Assembly: GCA_013180625.2 (NCBI GenBank)
Contig: SNVD02003292.1
Span: 62,001 to 126,000, forward strand
From: Boswellia sacra
Lineage: Eukaryota; Streptophyta; Magnoliopsida; Sapindales; Burseraceae
DNA length: 64,000 nt
Direction of reading: 5' to 3'
In this document: positions 1 through 13,176 of the stretch, in pieces
Layout: every line of letters starts with the position of its first letter
Position numbering within the stretch: position 1 is the stretch's first letter
Made by a program: the position numbers and the translations under genes
The notes under the pieces: generated by a model
Seen by the model: the letters and a program-made list of their open reading frames with translations, nothing else
What the model was told of the DNA's origin: nothing
Database searches by the model: none

Positions 1-1
1 A

Positions 2-2150
2 GCTATTGTTGATTTAACACGAAGCCAGGAAACCTCAAAAGATGAGGCATTTGAGCAACGTGGAATGTATACTTACCATCATCCACCCTCCACAAATGTT
101 GGTCGTGATGTTAATGTTGATGGTGATGTTAATGTTGGTGGAGATGTTAATGTTGGTTGTGATGCTAATGTTGGCTATAATGGCAGCATTAGATGGGGTG
201 GTGCTAATGTTGGAGGTGGTGTTCGTGTAGGATGGGGTGGTTCTTTCGGTGTTGGTATTGTTCATGGCCTTGGCAGCCTTAAAGAAGAATTTGAAGAGGC
301 ATCAACAGTAAGGGATAGTTACAAGGGTGTATGTGTTGATAATGAGGGAGAAAATGCTAAAGATTGGGCCAATGTGGGAACAAATATCAAAAGCCAAAGG
401 TGTAGTGATGGTGATGTCAATGATGTGCGCGAACTACAATTGTCTAATCCTATTACAAGCCCCTTGAGTCAGATGAACGCCAGTACGTCAAACCATGTAA
501 GTTGTGATCTAATCCGTCAAATTGTGGAGGATGTCTTTTCTTTCATGCCTCCGATACCACCATCTACATACACGATTCAGCATGACACACATAAAATTGA
601 TAGTGGAGAAGTATTGGTGGAGCAAATTTTTTTCTATAAAACCAAACTCCTTCACAAATTAGGGAACATGGCATTGCAACATAACTTCGAGTTCAAGGTA
701 ATAAGGTCAACAAAATCACGATTCGAAGTTGATTGTCAAGATGAATCTTGTAAATTGCATTTAAGAGCTACAAAGGTCAATGACACTAATTTCTTCCAAG
801 TAAAGGTGTTTAACAGCAAAAACACATGTGAAAGTGTTGGACTTCATCCTAAGCATAGGTAAGGAAGTGCCCATCTCATCAGAAAACACATTAAATAGAA
901 GTTTGTGAATGCCTCATGAATATATCGTCTAAGGAAAATTATTGAAGACATTCAAAAGGACCTTCACATCACAATAAGCTACCAAAAGGTTTGGAAGGCA
1001 AAAGAGGCAATCTTAAATCAACTTCATGGAACCGCAGAAAAGACATATGCACTTTTTCCTTCATCTTGCTATGTTGTTAAAGAAAAAAATCATGGAACAG
1101 TAACTGCATTGAACTTGACATTGAAAACCACTTCAAATATTATTTCATGGCATTGGGGGCTTCAATTAGTGATTTCTTCACTTTGATTAGGCCTGTTATG
1201 GCTATTGATGAGGACATTTTTTAGTGGAAAGTATAGGGGCACCTTATTCATGGCACAATGTATGGATGGCAATAATCATATTTTTTCCCCTTGTTACTAG
1301 ATTTGGGCATTCGAAGAATGATAAATCATGGGGTTGGTTCATGTTGAGGTTATATGGTGTCATTAGCCACATCCAAAACCTTCTTTGTCGATCGAGACAA
1401 AAGCGTCGCTAGGGATGTGACTAACATCTTCTCACATGCCATTTTTGGTATCTGCATGCATCATCTCAAATGTAATCTCAAGACAAGGTTCAAGAATAAC
1501 TACCTTTCTACTACCTCTATCAATGCAACCAAGGCTTGCCGTGAATCAGACTTTAATCATTTTTTTTAGTGCATTAGAGGCATCAGTCAAGGCATCGCCG
1601 AGCATCTAATTCAAGCTAACCCAAGTAAATGGGCAAGGTGTCGCTTTCCTGCTCTTAGATACAATATCATGATAACCAACATTGCTAAGTCTATGAATAG
1701 CTGGATGAAAAAGTCGAAAGGATTAGGCATAACACTCATTTGTGAATACTACCATCAGGTTAGTTGATGACATTAGATGTTCTAATAACAACATTCTATT
1801 TACTACTTTTATGCTAACTCAATGTTTCTTTCTGTTAAATAGGTCTTACAAGAGTGGTTTCATGAGCGACAGTTTGCAGCTACTGAGTCATCTTTTGTTT
1901 TAACCAAGTGGACTGAGGCATTATTGATGAAAAAAGAACGAGTCAAGTGTATTCGGGCAGAGTATTTAACTTGGATAAGCTACCATGCGAGCATGCCATT
2001 GTTGCATCTCGCTATGCTAGTGTGAGGTCGTTAACCCCTTGTCGTAATTCATTATACCAAAATGAACATTTGGTGCTTACCTATGCCTTACCAATCATTC
2101 TAATAGGAATGAGTTCAAATTGGGTTATTCTAGATGATACTAGGTCATAG
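2..2150 (+). pseudogene. MULE (MURA-like) transposase, decayed, 5' end outside window
   Basis: The frame is open from the left edge to 862. Its last 80 residues match the MuDR-type DNA-binding domain: a segment beginning FFYKTKLLHKLGNMAL, then FKVIRSTKSRFEVDCQD with paired Cys. Further pieces follow in shifting frames: KAKEAILNQLHGTAEK near 1,000, the catalytic core around 1,225-1,410 (GTLFMAQCMDGNNHIFPLV, KSWGWFML), the second catalytic block DRDKSVARDVTNIF with CMHHLKCNL around 1,390-1,480, and a SWIM zinc finger (PCEHAI) at about 1,980. A probable intron lies at about 1,757-1,842. Several stops and frameshifts break it (862, 1,223, 1,412, 1,569), so no active transposase can be made. The family is well supported; the exact exon structure is not. 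Confidence 0.88.
104..175 (+). repeat. 18-bp coding minisatellite
   Basis: Four tandem 18-bp units encode RDVNVD, GDVNVG, GDVNVG and CDANVG inside the N-terminal part of the MULE transposase reading frame. The frame is kept because the unit is a multiple of three. Confidence 0.85.
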
Positions 2151-2660
2151 GTCATTTTCCACCTATTTGTCGATCCAAGCAGGCCGATGATGCACACAGC
2201 GATGTCCTTCCTAGGGTGAGACAATCAGATAGTGGATGTGCTTTAGAGTAGAGGAAAAGGTCACAACAGACAAACATGTAGGAATCCAGATACCTCTTCA
2301 CCCTCTAGTTGATGGAGCGAGATCATCCCATACTGCTTGAACTTATTTGTCGGATGTATTTGTTTACATTTGTTATTCATCCAGTTGTATTAGTATTAAA
2401 AATCTAAGATATACGTACATTGAAGTAATTTGTAGGATCCTAAACTACTTACTAGTTTAACCAAGTCCTTATTTTCATCATAAGTGATGTTGCCTTTTGA
2501 TTGATGTTCCATTGACTTAATAAAATGCAAATGACGCATTTGTTTCAATCATAGTAATGTAAACTGTACATATGGATATTAAAATAGATAATAAACCATA
2601 TAAATATGAATAATGTGAACAGTACATATGAATATACTAAAAAACTTAAGTTTTATACCA

Positions 2661-5516
2661 CTAATGAACACTATAACACATAGTACAAAAAGCCTTATGC
2701 TGGGGCCGCTCTGCCAATGAGTATTGCCAAAAAATCTCTATATGGCCCATGCCTCCCAAATGCCATATCCTCATCGCCACTAGCTTCCTCAGCCACTCCT
2801 CGTATACATGAGCTAACGCCTCCATGGCAACTCTAGAACTAGGTAGATCCGTGTACATACATACATACGCATTGCATGCAACCCTACCTGGAGGCTGCTG
2901 GGGGACCACCTCCCTAGCCCAAAAGATGAAAAATGAACTAGTGTTGTGGGAGACATTAGTGCGGTCTAGGAAGGGAATGGACGTCTCCATGAGATAAGGG
3001 GTAAGGATTACGAAAGTCACGTAGTACTCAATCAACTTATGATGGCTTTCTTGATCCTCTGGTGTCTGTGAGTCATACAAAACGACCTCTCGATCCTTGA
3101 ATGGGATCCACGCCAAAACCCCATGTTGACCACTGACATTTACTAGGGCATATACCTACAAGAGTAAAATGTCAATCCATTGTGTATGATGATGTAACAA
3201 CTAGACAAGAGAATAAAACTAATGGAAACTCGTTCAAGGACTTACATAATCAACCATGGACCACATGAATCCATCACTCATTTTGAAGCCATCCACATAT
3301 CAAAAAAGAAACGGCTCCTATCTGATGCTATCTAGGATATCTTTGCATCTTTTGTAAGTGCGAGCCATCCAAGACTATCGAAATAGTAAGTGAATGTTAG
3401 ATGAAAAGGCAAATTGGTTGGAGAGATAAAGTATAAATAACGGAAACTCATAGTAATTTGCAAAGAATCCATGTTCAAGGGTTGTGAAACGCTGAGATAT
3501 CACCTCAAGATAGTGGCACCGCATAACCCGAAGAAAATACACGAAAGCGTTGATATGCAGCAAAAGAAATATAGTGGACTATGTTAGTTAAGTATAACTT
3601 GAAATTTAATGTAAGATATACCATAGTCCATCACAAGATACTCACGTCATCTCCCAGTCATGAACCCACTATAGTTAAATCTGCAAACCAGGATGCTCTA
3701 GTTCCAAAGTAATCAAGCCCAAACTAGATTTGTAGATCACCATCAATGCACTAGGCCTCGTAGTGTGCCTCGAAATATGGGTCTAACATAGAGTCCTATA
3801 CTAACGGTGCAGATAGTGGTGGTGTCACTACCAGTAAAACATGATAGGTACGATCTACTCGCTGTCTCTTTGCCCGCGGGTCTAGATCTATGTATGGGTT
3901 ATGTAGGGCCTATGTTTTCTGTTGCACTCTACCAGTGTAGATTTTAACCATCAAATATGTCATAGGCTGAGACCCAAGAATGCAAACACTTTTGTTGGGT
4001 GAGTCCTATGATAAGTGTACAATTGGGACCTCTGGAGTATTAGCCTACGACAAATGCATGACCTTGTCAATCATAGGGGAGAACTGTGTTAGGTCAAGAA
4101 TCGATTGGCTGTGACTTTGGGGGGCTGCGCTAAGTGATTTGCTTCCTCTTACACGAAATAACTATTTGTTGAAGGAATTACTTGTCTTAGTATTACAAAT
4201 TATGAAAATAATGTAATATCAACTAACCTCAACATCCTTAGCAAACATCGCTTACTCCTCTTTGAGCTCTCAGACCTCTTTGCACAGCTCCTGCACCTCA
4301 TCATGCAACGCTTGCTTGTGTATGGCTTGTATCTCCTGGACTGCTTTAAGATGATTAGCAAGATTAGCGACTATCTCTGCACAATGGACTGCAAACTCAT
4401 GTCGAATAGCCTCCAAGAGAGCCGGAGGAACAGCAAACTCAGTACTAGCCCACATGAAACCAAAAAAAAAAACTTGCTACATGCATGAAAAACATGACCC
4501 ATTTCAATAATAAAGCACTATGCTTGTATATTATCAAAACATATTCTGACCTGGCCCTCTATATGCACAAAATGAGTGTTAGGAGCTTCCTCAAACGCTC
4601 TAAGAGTGGGACCCTCTGGCGTAGACAACACTGGTTTCTTTACTTTGACCTTCTTATGGGCCCTTGCATCAACGGGGACTAGAAACTCATTACCCTTGGC
4701 CCACTCAACTAGTGTACCTCCTGGGCCATTGCTCCAGCATCGATTCTCTATATACAGATTGCTGCTCTGCTCTGCTCTACTACTTCTGGACATAGGCTCA
4801 AGCTAGAAAGAACCCCTTGGTCAGGAAAAACAAATGAAACTTAAGATTAAAATGCAAAGATAGCTATATAAGCAACCTTTGGCAAATGTAAATATACAAT
4901 TGCAATGTCCTAACCTGACGGGTTCTACTAAACACGTCCCTCAAAACCTCTACCTGGGTGATGAGTTTGTCCACACTGGTCCATCTAAAAATGCGTAGGA
5001 TCCTCTTTTTGTATGCCACATCCTTCCTGTGTACGAGGACCCTACAAATGGAATTCCTTATACAACAAAATCTGCATCAACAAAAGCCACATATTAGACA
5101 CGACCACATATTTTATGTCATTTGAGTACATGATAACCAAACTAACATCTATAAAAACGAAAATAGTTCAAGTACTTGGAAAGCATACGCACATCTGTAA
5201 AGGTTGTATTTCTCCTTCGTGTATGACTTCTTCATCTTGCATCTTTGTAAATACTTTTTTGCCCGATCTAGCACGTTAGTCCTTAGACTGTTATACATCT
5301 ACTTCCATGCAGGTTTGCCACAAGGATACTCCTTGGAATTATCCAAATGATCGATCAGTTCGAAGTAATCCAAATTTATCATACCAGTTTTCAGTCTGCT
5401 CAATAAGAGATGCTCTAATACCCATAGTCATAATCACCCTATCGAAATGGGCAATATCTGATGTTTTCAGATTGAAAGTGATTCTCGACTTTGGGGGCTC
5501 CATATGTAAACCTAGA
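2661..5516 (-). pseudogene. ULP1-like (C48) cysteine protease gene, decayed
   Basis: Read on the minus strand, the C-terminal exon (3,155-2,661) begins after a TAG acceptor. It reads VYALVNVSGQHGVLAW, then a YDS motif, and later VPQQPPGRVACNAYVC. This is the usual C48 layout: His followed by VLA, Asp in YDS, Gln, and the nucleophile Cys. The normally conserved HW is HG and DCG is ACN, so activity is doubtful. Upstream pieces fit the N-terminal region of transposon-borne ULP genes: 5,513-5,340 (SRITFNLKTSDIAHFDR), 5,350-5,150 (YNLYRCAYAFQVL), 4,793-4,518 (TPEGPTLRAFEEAPNTHFVH) and 4,455-4,270, a helical stretch. A frameshift near 5,345 and a stop near 5,306 break it. It converges on the MULE transposase, which fits one Kaonashi-like MULE; the element ends were not found. 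Confidence 0.7.
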
Positions 5517-5559
5517 ATGAAGGATATAATGGATTAGAACCCCAAAAGTATGCATGACA

Positions 5560-6060
5560 TGTACAAAAAAGTAAATCTGTTAAAAAATTTGATAGTTTGA
5601 CCACGGGCAAATCGACCTGTCGAATTGAACATTTTGGTGATTTGATAGTATATAGCCATGTTCGACAATGGTGGTTTCAATTTTGACCAACAAATTCTAC
5701 AATTTGATGAAATTAACATAGATTCAACAACAGTTCGACAACATACCAAATTAGACTATATAAGATAACAACCAATTCGACAGTTCAACACATGTTCAAC
5801 AATTCGATGATCTTGTTCGATGGTTCGATAGTTGCATGAAAAATCATCGAATTATCGAACCAACAAGTCCAGAATTGACAAAGTCAATTCTACAATTCGA
5901 CAATACCTATCCTACAGTTCGACGATTGTTCGACAGTACAGCAATTTCATTATACAGTTTGACTACATGATTCGACAACAAAGTTCAACCAATTCGACAG
6001 TTTGATGATGGTTCAATAATTTGACACCATCGAACCATTGTCATCTTCAACCTCCAAATT
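5560..6060. repeat. TTCGA-rich degenerate tandem region
   Basis: The stretch is dominated by short, irregularly spaced variants of 'caattcgacagttcgat', with TTCGAC, TTCGAT and GTTCGA cores recurring every 10-25 bases. No coding signal is seen. It lies just upstream of the ULP-like gene in that gene's direction. Confidence 0.6.
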
Positions 6061-7110
<1,050 letters not shown>

Positions 7111-7116
7111 TTTTTA

Positions 7117-7430
7117 AGGAAAAAAATAATTAATTTTTTCTTGAAAATAATTGATTTCCAACAAAAATTTGCCCTTGGAAAAAGCATGTTTTGCCTTTTG
7201 GAAATAAATTATTTCCAACAAAGTATAATTTGCCCTTGGAAATAAGTGATTTCCAACCAAATTTTTACTTGTATTGAGCATCCAAATTTTGCTCAGGCTT
7301 TTTATGTTTCGGGCTAGGCTTTAAGTTTCTGCTGGCATTGAGCATACAGATTTTGCCACGGCTTACTTTATTTTGGCCTTGGCTTTAAATTTTCGCTGGC
7401 ATTGAGCCTCCAAATTTCTCAGGCCTTAGC
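7117..7430. repeat. Two families of diverged short direct repeats
   Basis: Three to four copies of a module with 'ggaaataa..ttatttccaa' and 'tttgcccttgg' occupy 7,120-7,260. They are followed by three copies of a module with 'cattgagcatcc.aattttg.ctcaggctt' up to about 7,430. The units are roughly 60-75 bp and imperfect. No coding function is seen. Confidence 0.5.
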
Positions 7431-7439
7431 CATATGTTT

Positions 7440-8703
7440 ACGGATAAGTTTCCTTATTGACATACTGAGAAATCTCTTTTATGCCCTCTCGAGGTTAAGT
7501 GAATTAATTGTTAAATTTTGCATATATATAGGCAGGGATGAAAGTATATCAAGGATGGAGATTTGCTGATATGTCAAAGTTAATATAATAATGACCATAT
7601 TCACTAAATGATTCTTTCTTTTCTTATTCTCTATCCACTATACTCTCCATTCTTTTCTCTCTCCCTTCTCCTTCCATTAATAACAATTATTAATTAATTA
7701 AAAAACATTATTTACCATCTACAAATTGTAATGTCAATCATGTATGCGTTAATAATTCTATACAATTATATTATCCCAAGTGATAAAATGCTCATCAACT
7801 CTTTTCCCTATACCAGACTTTTCACTTTTCCGTAAAATTAAAAGCCATAACAATTATTTTCTATTTACAGTAAAAGAACTGGCCATAATCCATAAAAAAA
7901 TATAAAATATTTTAGAGAAATTACATGCTTTTAAAATATTGAAATAGATTAGTTTATGATTAAAAGATCATACCTACGGGAAAATTCTATAAAAATGATT
8001 AAACAATTTTGTAGAACAATAACAATAATCTTTAATTGAATGTATCCTATACATAATATATTTTGCCTGGATTTGTGTAATATGATATTAAAATAATAAG
8101 ATGCATAATTATAGAATAACAATTATATATATACAACATCTATCTTAATCTGAAATGTTAAAAAAATAGCCTAGAATTAACAACGTAATTGACATCATAA
8201 TTTTTAAATAGTAATTATGCTTTTTAGTTAATTAATTGTTGTTATTAAAAGAAGGAGAAGGGAGAGAGAAAAGAAGGGAGAGTACAGAGGAACTTATATG
8301 TATGGTAACTTAAAGGTCATTACGTGGTGTCAAAAACGGGGTAATCTTAGCGGGCTGTTGATCCTGTCACGACTAAAAGTACGTATAACTCGAGCACTAA
8401 TATGTGCGCTATCGTGTAAATCCTTTTATTTATTTATTTTTAATTCAATATATCATTGATTGGCTTTTTTGAACCTTCTCTTACTAAAGGCTTCATAATT
8501 AAATTTGGGATGACGTCTACGTTAACCTTTCTTCAAACTTTAATCGTCTTGTGGATCAATATATCATGATAAAAATTGTGGGACACTTACTGTCCATGGT
8601 AACAAGAAGTCGTCTATTTTCATCATTACTCCATTTCATTGCTTACATGTTAAGTCGTCTATTTCATTGCTATTTGTCTATGTTAAGTCCTCTATCTAAT
8701 GTT
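7440..8703. other. AT-rich intergenic DNA
   Basis: I see no gene, only AT-rich sequence with a pyrimidine-rich tract at 7,615-7,680 and a purine-rich tract at 8,250-8,290. The right limit is the start of the LTR element. Confidence 0.5.
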
Positions 8704-10131
8704 TGATGCATGATACGTTCGAAACTAGCAAGTATACTAGTCGCACAAGTAATAAAGTGATAAGTAAATATCGTTCCTACGAGGATTGATTCTAATTGAA
8801 TTTGTTATTTTCTAGCAACAATAAACTAAACAGGGGAGGTTTTGTTGATTGATTAACTAAACTTAATACGAAAGCAAATGAAGAATAACACAAAGCAAAG
8901 TTAAATGGAGTGAAAAATCAATGAGAGACACTTGGTTAAGAGTTCATTCTCTGCCAAAAGATATGAATTTGTGAATTAACATAGAATTGTAATCCAATTA
9001 CAGCATTGAAGTTATCAACCGTAGATAACAACAAGCTCTGTTATCCCAATCTTTCCTTACTTTGTTGTTAAATAAAACAAGCTCTTTATTTAATCTCTAT
9101 CCATTAAACAACCTAGAACAAGCTCTCTAAGTTTAATTCAATGGAAGCATTACGATGAGAAAGATAGGTTGATCTAAGCAATAATCACACAAGTTCGGAT
9201 TATTTAACTAGGTTGTATTTTCCAATTGCAATCTCTGATCACAATTTTGCTACTAATGATTGAAATTCATGACAATTACGGATCAAGATTTCTAATCTAG
9301 CAATAGACAACAACAGATTATATTCAGTTGGCCATTCCAAATACAATCAGTAAGCAATCATAAGCATTAGATATGGGAAAATACAAGCAACTTCAATTAG
9401 AGAATTGGATAACAATTTCTTACACAATCAACTCACAAAATCCATATCAAGGGCTTTGAAATCACCCTCAACCAATTCAGATTTAGTTACACATATTCAA
9501 TCAGAATAACAAATACAATACAGAGAAATTCCAGAATTGAAAAGGAAAGAAAGAACTTAGCAAATTCTTTGAAAATCTTCTTTGTAGATGAATCTTCTTG
9601 GAATTGTAGTTCCTCCTCTTTCAAAATCTTCTTTCTCCTTCAAGAACTCCAAGGGATGAGAGAAATCCAGAAATGCAGCCTCCTCCCACGTTTTCCCCTC
9701 TTCAAGTTATGAAAATAAAACCCTAAAATGTGTTTAAATACTCTGCTACAGTAACCTGCTACAGTGTCCCGTATTATACATGCTACAGTGATTTGTGGAA
9801 TTACATTTCTATACTTCTCACACTGTTTTGATTACAACTTTTGGTACACTGAATGGATTTATAAACCGTAAATTTCTCCAGAAAATAGACTTCGAGAGCT
9901 TTCCAACGGTATATAACATGTCGTCGGATTCATTGTATATCAAACAATTAAATCCGAGAAGATCACTGACTAGCAGAGGTGAAAATGAAGGGTTTTACTC
10001 CATTTTTGTGCAAGTTGCTCCAAAACTCCTACAAACATCAAAACCACACAAAAACATAAAAATACCAAGGAATATAGCAAAGAAACATGGACGAATTGAT
10101 ATGAAAATGATATATAAATAGACACTTATCA
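8704..10131 (-). repeat. 3' LTR of copy 1
   Basis: On the plus strand the segment starts TGATGCATGATACG and ends ACACTTATCA, giving TG...CA ends and a 4-bp terminal inverted repeat (TGAT/ATCA). It is 1,428 bp and matches 59,359-60,775 closely. It is directly bordered by a polypurine tract on the internal side, which sets the element's strand. It contains no gene; the frame at 9,795-10,121 is a by-product. Confidence 0.8.
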
Positions 10132-10147
10132 AATTCCCCCACACTTA
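10132..10147 (-). promoter_or_regulatory. Polypurine tract next to the 3' LTR
   Basis: On the minus strand the sequence AAGTGTGGGGGAATT abuts the LTR start TGATAAGTG. This is the standard plus-strand primer position of an LTR retrotransposon. The upstream text GCTCGAGGACTAGCAAAG is typical of the sequence preceding the PPT in many plant Ty3/gypsy-related elements (recalled, not searched). Confidence 0.75.
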
Positions 10148-12107
10148 GACTTTGCTAGTCCTCGAGCAACTACAACGATATGAAACAAAACTAAACTGAA
10201 ACAGAATCAAAGAAAATTAAAACACACAAATGCTTCAACTTGCAAATAGGCCTCAAAGATTGTACTTAATTATAACCCAAGGAAAACTTCAAAATAATGC
10301 ACTTGATCAACAATTTTATCTCAAATATTAGTTTCGCTTCACTTCAATTCCTCAAGTGTGTGTGTGTAGAGCCATTCTCACCTAATCACTTGTAACCCGG
10401 ATGAGTTTATACATAAAAATGAATCATATTTAATATTGAAGATGTGTGTATAAATGAACTCCATAGGCCTGCTTTTCAAGTCACTCTCCACTAATGTAGA
10501 CATGCACAACACCAAGGATCAAGTAGGACTTTATTAAGCTTGTAACGTTTGGCTTGGGTGAAGGTATGATAAAGGATAATAATTTGGCTCAAATCACCCA
10601 CAAACACATAAATCATTCAAGACTATGTAGAGCTCAACCCTATAACACAACTTCATTTCAATTCACCAGGTTACTCCCCCAAACTTATTTAGAACACTCA
10701 ATCTTTTTTTTTTGTGCAGAAAACAAAAGAAAACTACACCCCCACACTTTGTTGTTTCATTCTTTTTAAGAACACTTAAGGGTATAGATCTCTTATTCTT
10801 CTTCTTTTGTTCTTTTTTTTTCTTTTTTTTCTTTTTTTCTTTTTTTTATTACACTTCCCCTCCCCCACACTTAAACAACACATTGTCCTCAATGTGTAAG
10901 TACGTGGACGATAAGTACAGATTGGTCTTTTTTTTCTTTTTTTTTTTCAAACACAATAGAAATCACTTGCATTGCTTATGACACATCCCAACCTCCTCTA
11001 ACTTCCCAAAACCAGAACATAGCTCAAAATTTAATTGTGAATGATCTACATGCTCATAGGTAAGGGATAAACTGTTTGGAACAAATTCATTTGAGGTTAG
11101 GAAATCTTTTAGTGAGTTAACAAAGAAAAAGGCTTACAAAGGCTCAAAGGGGTAACTAGGGATCAATTTCAGTCAAGGTTGGCTATTAAGGCTCAAACGG
11201 TCCAAAGATGGCCTAAATCATTTCCCCAATGTTGCACAGTCTAGGATTTCGCCTCGAGTGACCATCAAACAAGTTCTAGAATTCATTGAAATCTGAAGAA
11301 ACATTTAAATTACATAAACTTTCTCTAAGTGAACAAATAACTCAGTGATAATAGCTCAGTGCTCAATGTTGCACAAGGAATCAAAAGCAAAGCGAAAACC
11401 AATAAACATTTCAAGCACACAGATCCATGCATCATTTATCATTTTCCAAGAGTTATTCTTAATTCAATCATTATCTTATCATCGACCCACAAAATGCAAG
11501 AAAAGAGGTACGTGGCGTTGTTACACCTGAGTCAAGATTGTATATTTCAACAATCCTTAGGACCAGTAGCCCGCAGACTTAAGGTTTCCAGCCTATATAC
11601 CTTTATTATGAACGAACAAAACGAGAAATAAGACACTTCAAACAACATGAAATAAATAAACTACAGATTTATTTGGAGAGAATGCGTTTCAAGAGTTAAG
11701 GAAACCCTATATTCTGCCATTCTCATATTTTTTCACAATTTTTTTTTTTAGTCAGAACTGGTAAAGACACAAAAATACATAACAACTCTAAATTACATAA
11801 AATTAAACCTACTCATGAAATAACAAAGTCCAACAAGTCAGTAAACAAAAACAAGTCAGTTAGAATGGGTCTAAAAAGTTTAAAAGTTAGCCTTCTTATT
11901 CAGCCACCATGGATTGAAGAGATCCAGAATACGTTTCAAGAGAACTTAAACTTTTTAAGCCACCACTCTAAAAGCAAAGATTAGAAAAATTACCTACGGT
12001 GAAAGAAACAATCTGAAAAAAACTCAAAAGAAATGACATAAAAAAATACTCAAATAAACACAATAAAGAGAAAGCAAACGAAAATGAAGCAAACCAGCAG
12101 ATAGAGA
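10148..12107 (-). other. Non-coding internal region of LTR element copy 1
   Basis: No conserved retroelement protein is visible. The region holds long T/C tracts (10,700-10,960) and two further PPT-like blocks with AGTGTGGGGG on the minus strand (about 10,738-10,748 and 10,861-10,873). It is collinear with 60,776-62,727 in copy 2. Confidence 0.6.
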
Positions 12108-12757
12108 TTACAGATGGAGCGTTAAATCCAGTTTACGCCTCTTATTGCCTTCTCCAAACCAATCTATCCGAGATATTGTTGGATCAGGTGAATAGACGAA
12201 TGCTTGTAATTTGTCAATTAACTCCCCTGCAGTTGAAGTTGTAACCAGGATTTGCCTCGCCGACTGTGAGATGAAGTTTTTTCTACTGCTTGATCAAGAA
12301 AAGACAACAAACCATCAAAAAAATTATTGACATTTAACAAACCAATGGGTTTCCGATGGATGTTTAGCTGTGCCCAAGAGGTGATTTGAAAAATCTCCTC
12401 TAATGTACCATAACCACCGGGCAAAGCTATAAATGCATCAGATTTAATGACCATATGTGCAATACGCTCATGCATACTAGAACCCTGTAACTCTTCCCCC
12501 ATGGTGTTGCCTACGATATCTCGTACAGCTAATGGTTTAGGGATAATGCCGAGAACTTTGCTCCCTCCCAAGGATGCAGCTGTCGACACACACCCCATTA
12601 ACCCAAGACTACCCCCTCCATAAATCAAATGAATACCCCTCGCAGCTAATGTCCTACCAAGATCAAGAGCTGCTGTTGTAAACTCTCCATCTTTACCAAA
12701 TTGCGATCCACAAAATACGCATATATTTTGGAATCGCCGAATTGGTGTTTTCTCCAT
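12108..12757 (-). pseudogene. LOG-like: LOG-family cytokinin riboside 5'-monophosphate phosphoribohydrolase, intronless retrocopy
   Basis: LOG enzymes release active cytokinin bases from cytokinin nucleotides in the cytosol and nucleus. Read from ATG at 12,757, the protein opens MEKTPIRRFQNICVFCGSQ. It shows the nucleotide-binding GGGSLGLMG and the family signature PGGYGTLEE, then SWAQLNIHRKPIGLLNVNNF. The frame can be followed to a TAA at 12,108-12,110, about 216 codons, the usual LOG length. One base is missing in an A-run near 12,281: copy 2 has one more A there, and the shift throws copy 1 out of frame for its last 55 or so codons. Plant LOG genes normally have several introns; none is seen here, so this is a reverse-transcribed copy. 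It lies sense to its host LTR element. An in-frame upstream ATG at 12,784 also exists. Confidence 0.9.
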
Positions 12758-12964
12758 TTCTAAAAGTGCTCTAAACTTGTGCAAGACAATGATGTACGTT
12801 AGGTATTATGCGATTCAAGTGCAAGACAGGTTATAAAATGACATTTGAGAATATGCAAAATGGATATATACACACGTAAAACTCTCAAATTTGACACATG
12901 GGGACATAATTTCGGTGGGGGTTGCTCGATGCAGATTTATCGCCCCAAGATTTGAAAAAATGAG

Positions 12965-13148
12965 ATATGCTTTCGGCGAGGTTTGACAAAACCTACACAC
13001 TTGTCTCCCACGTGAAGCATGAAAAATGGAGATACACTTTCGGCGGGGGTTGACAAAACCCCCACACTTGTCTCCCACGTGAAGCATTAAAAATGGAGAT
13101 ACACTTTCTATGGAGGTTGACAAAACCTCCACACTTGTCTCCCACGTG
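12965..13148. repeat. 67-bp tandem repeats with CACGTG, upstream of LOG
   Basis: Two full 67-bp units (12,965-13,031 and 13,032-13,098) and a 50-bp partial unit (13,099-13,148) each contain TTGACAAAACC, a CACACTTGTCTCCC block and the palindrome CACGTG. A degenerate unit precedes them at about 12,900-12,964. They sit 200-390 bp 5' of the LOG start on the minus strand. CACGTG is the plant G-box core and TTGAC a W-box core, so a promoter role is possible but not shown. Confidence 0.8.
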
Positions 13149-13176
13149 TACTTATGCCATAGGGTAGTCATATGGT

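Noticed and set aside
9795..10121. 108-codon plus-strand frame
   Set aside because: It lies inside the LTR, is not open in copy 2 and has no recognisable domain.
10712..10981. Phe-rich 89-codon frame
   Set aside because: It is the translation of poly-T/TTC tracts in the non-coding internal region of the LTR element.
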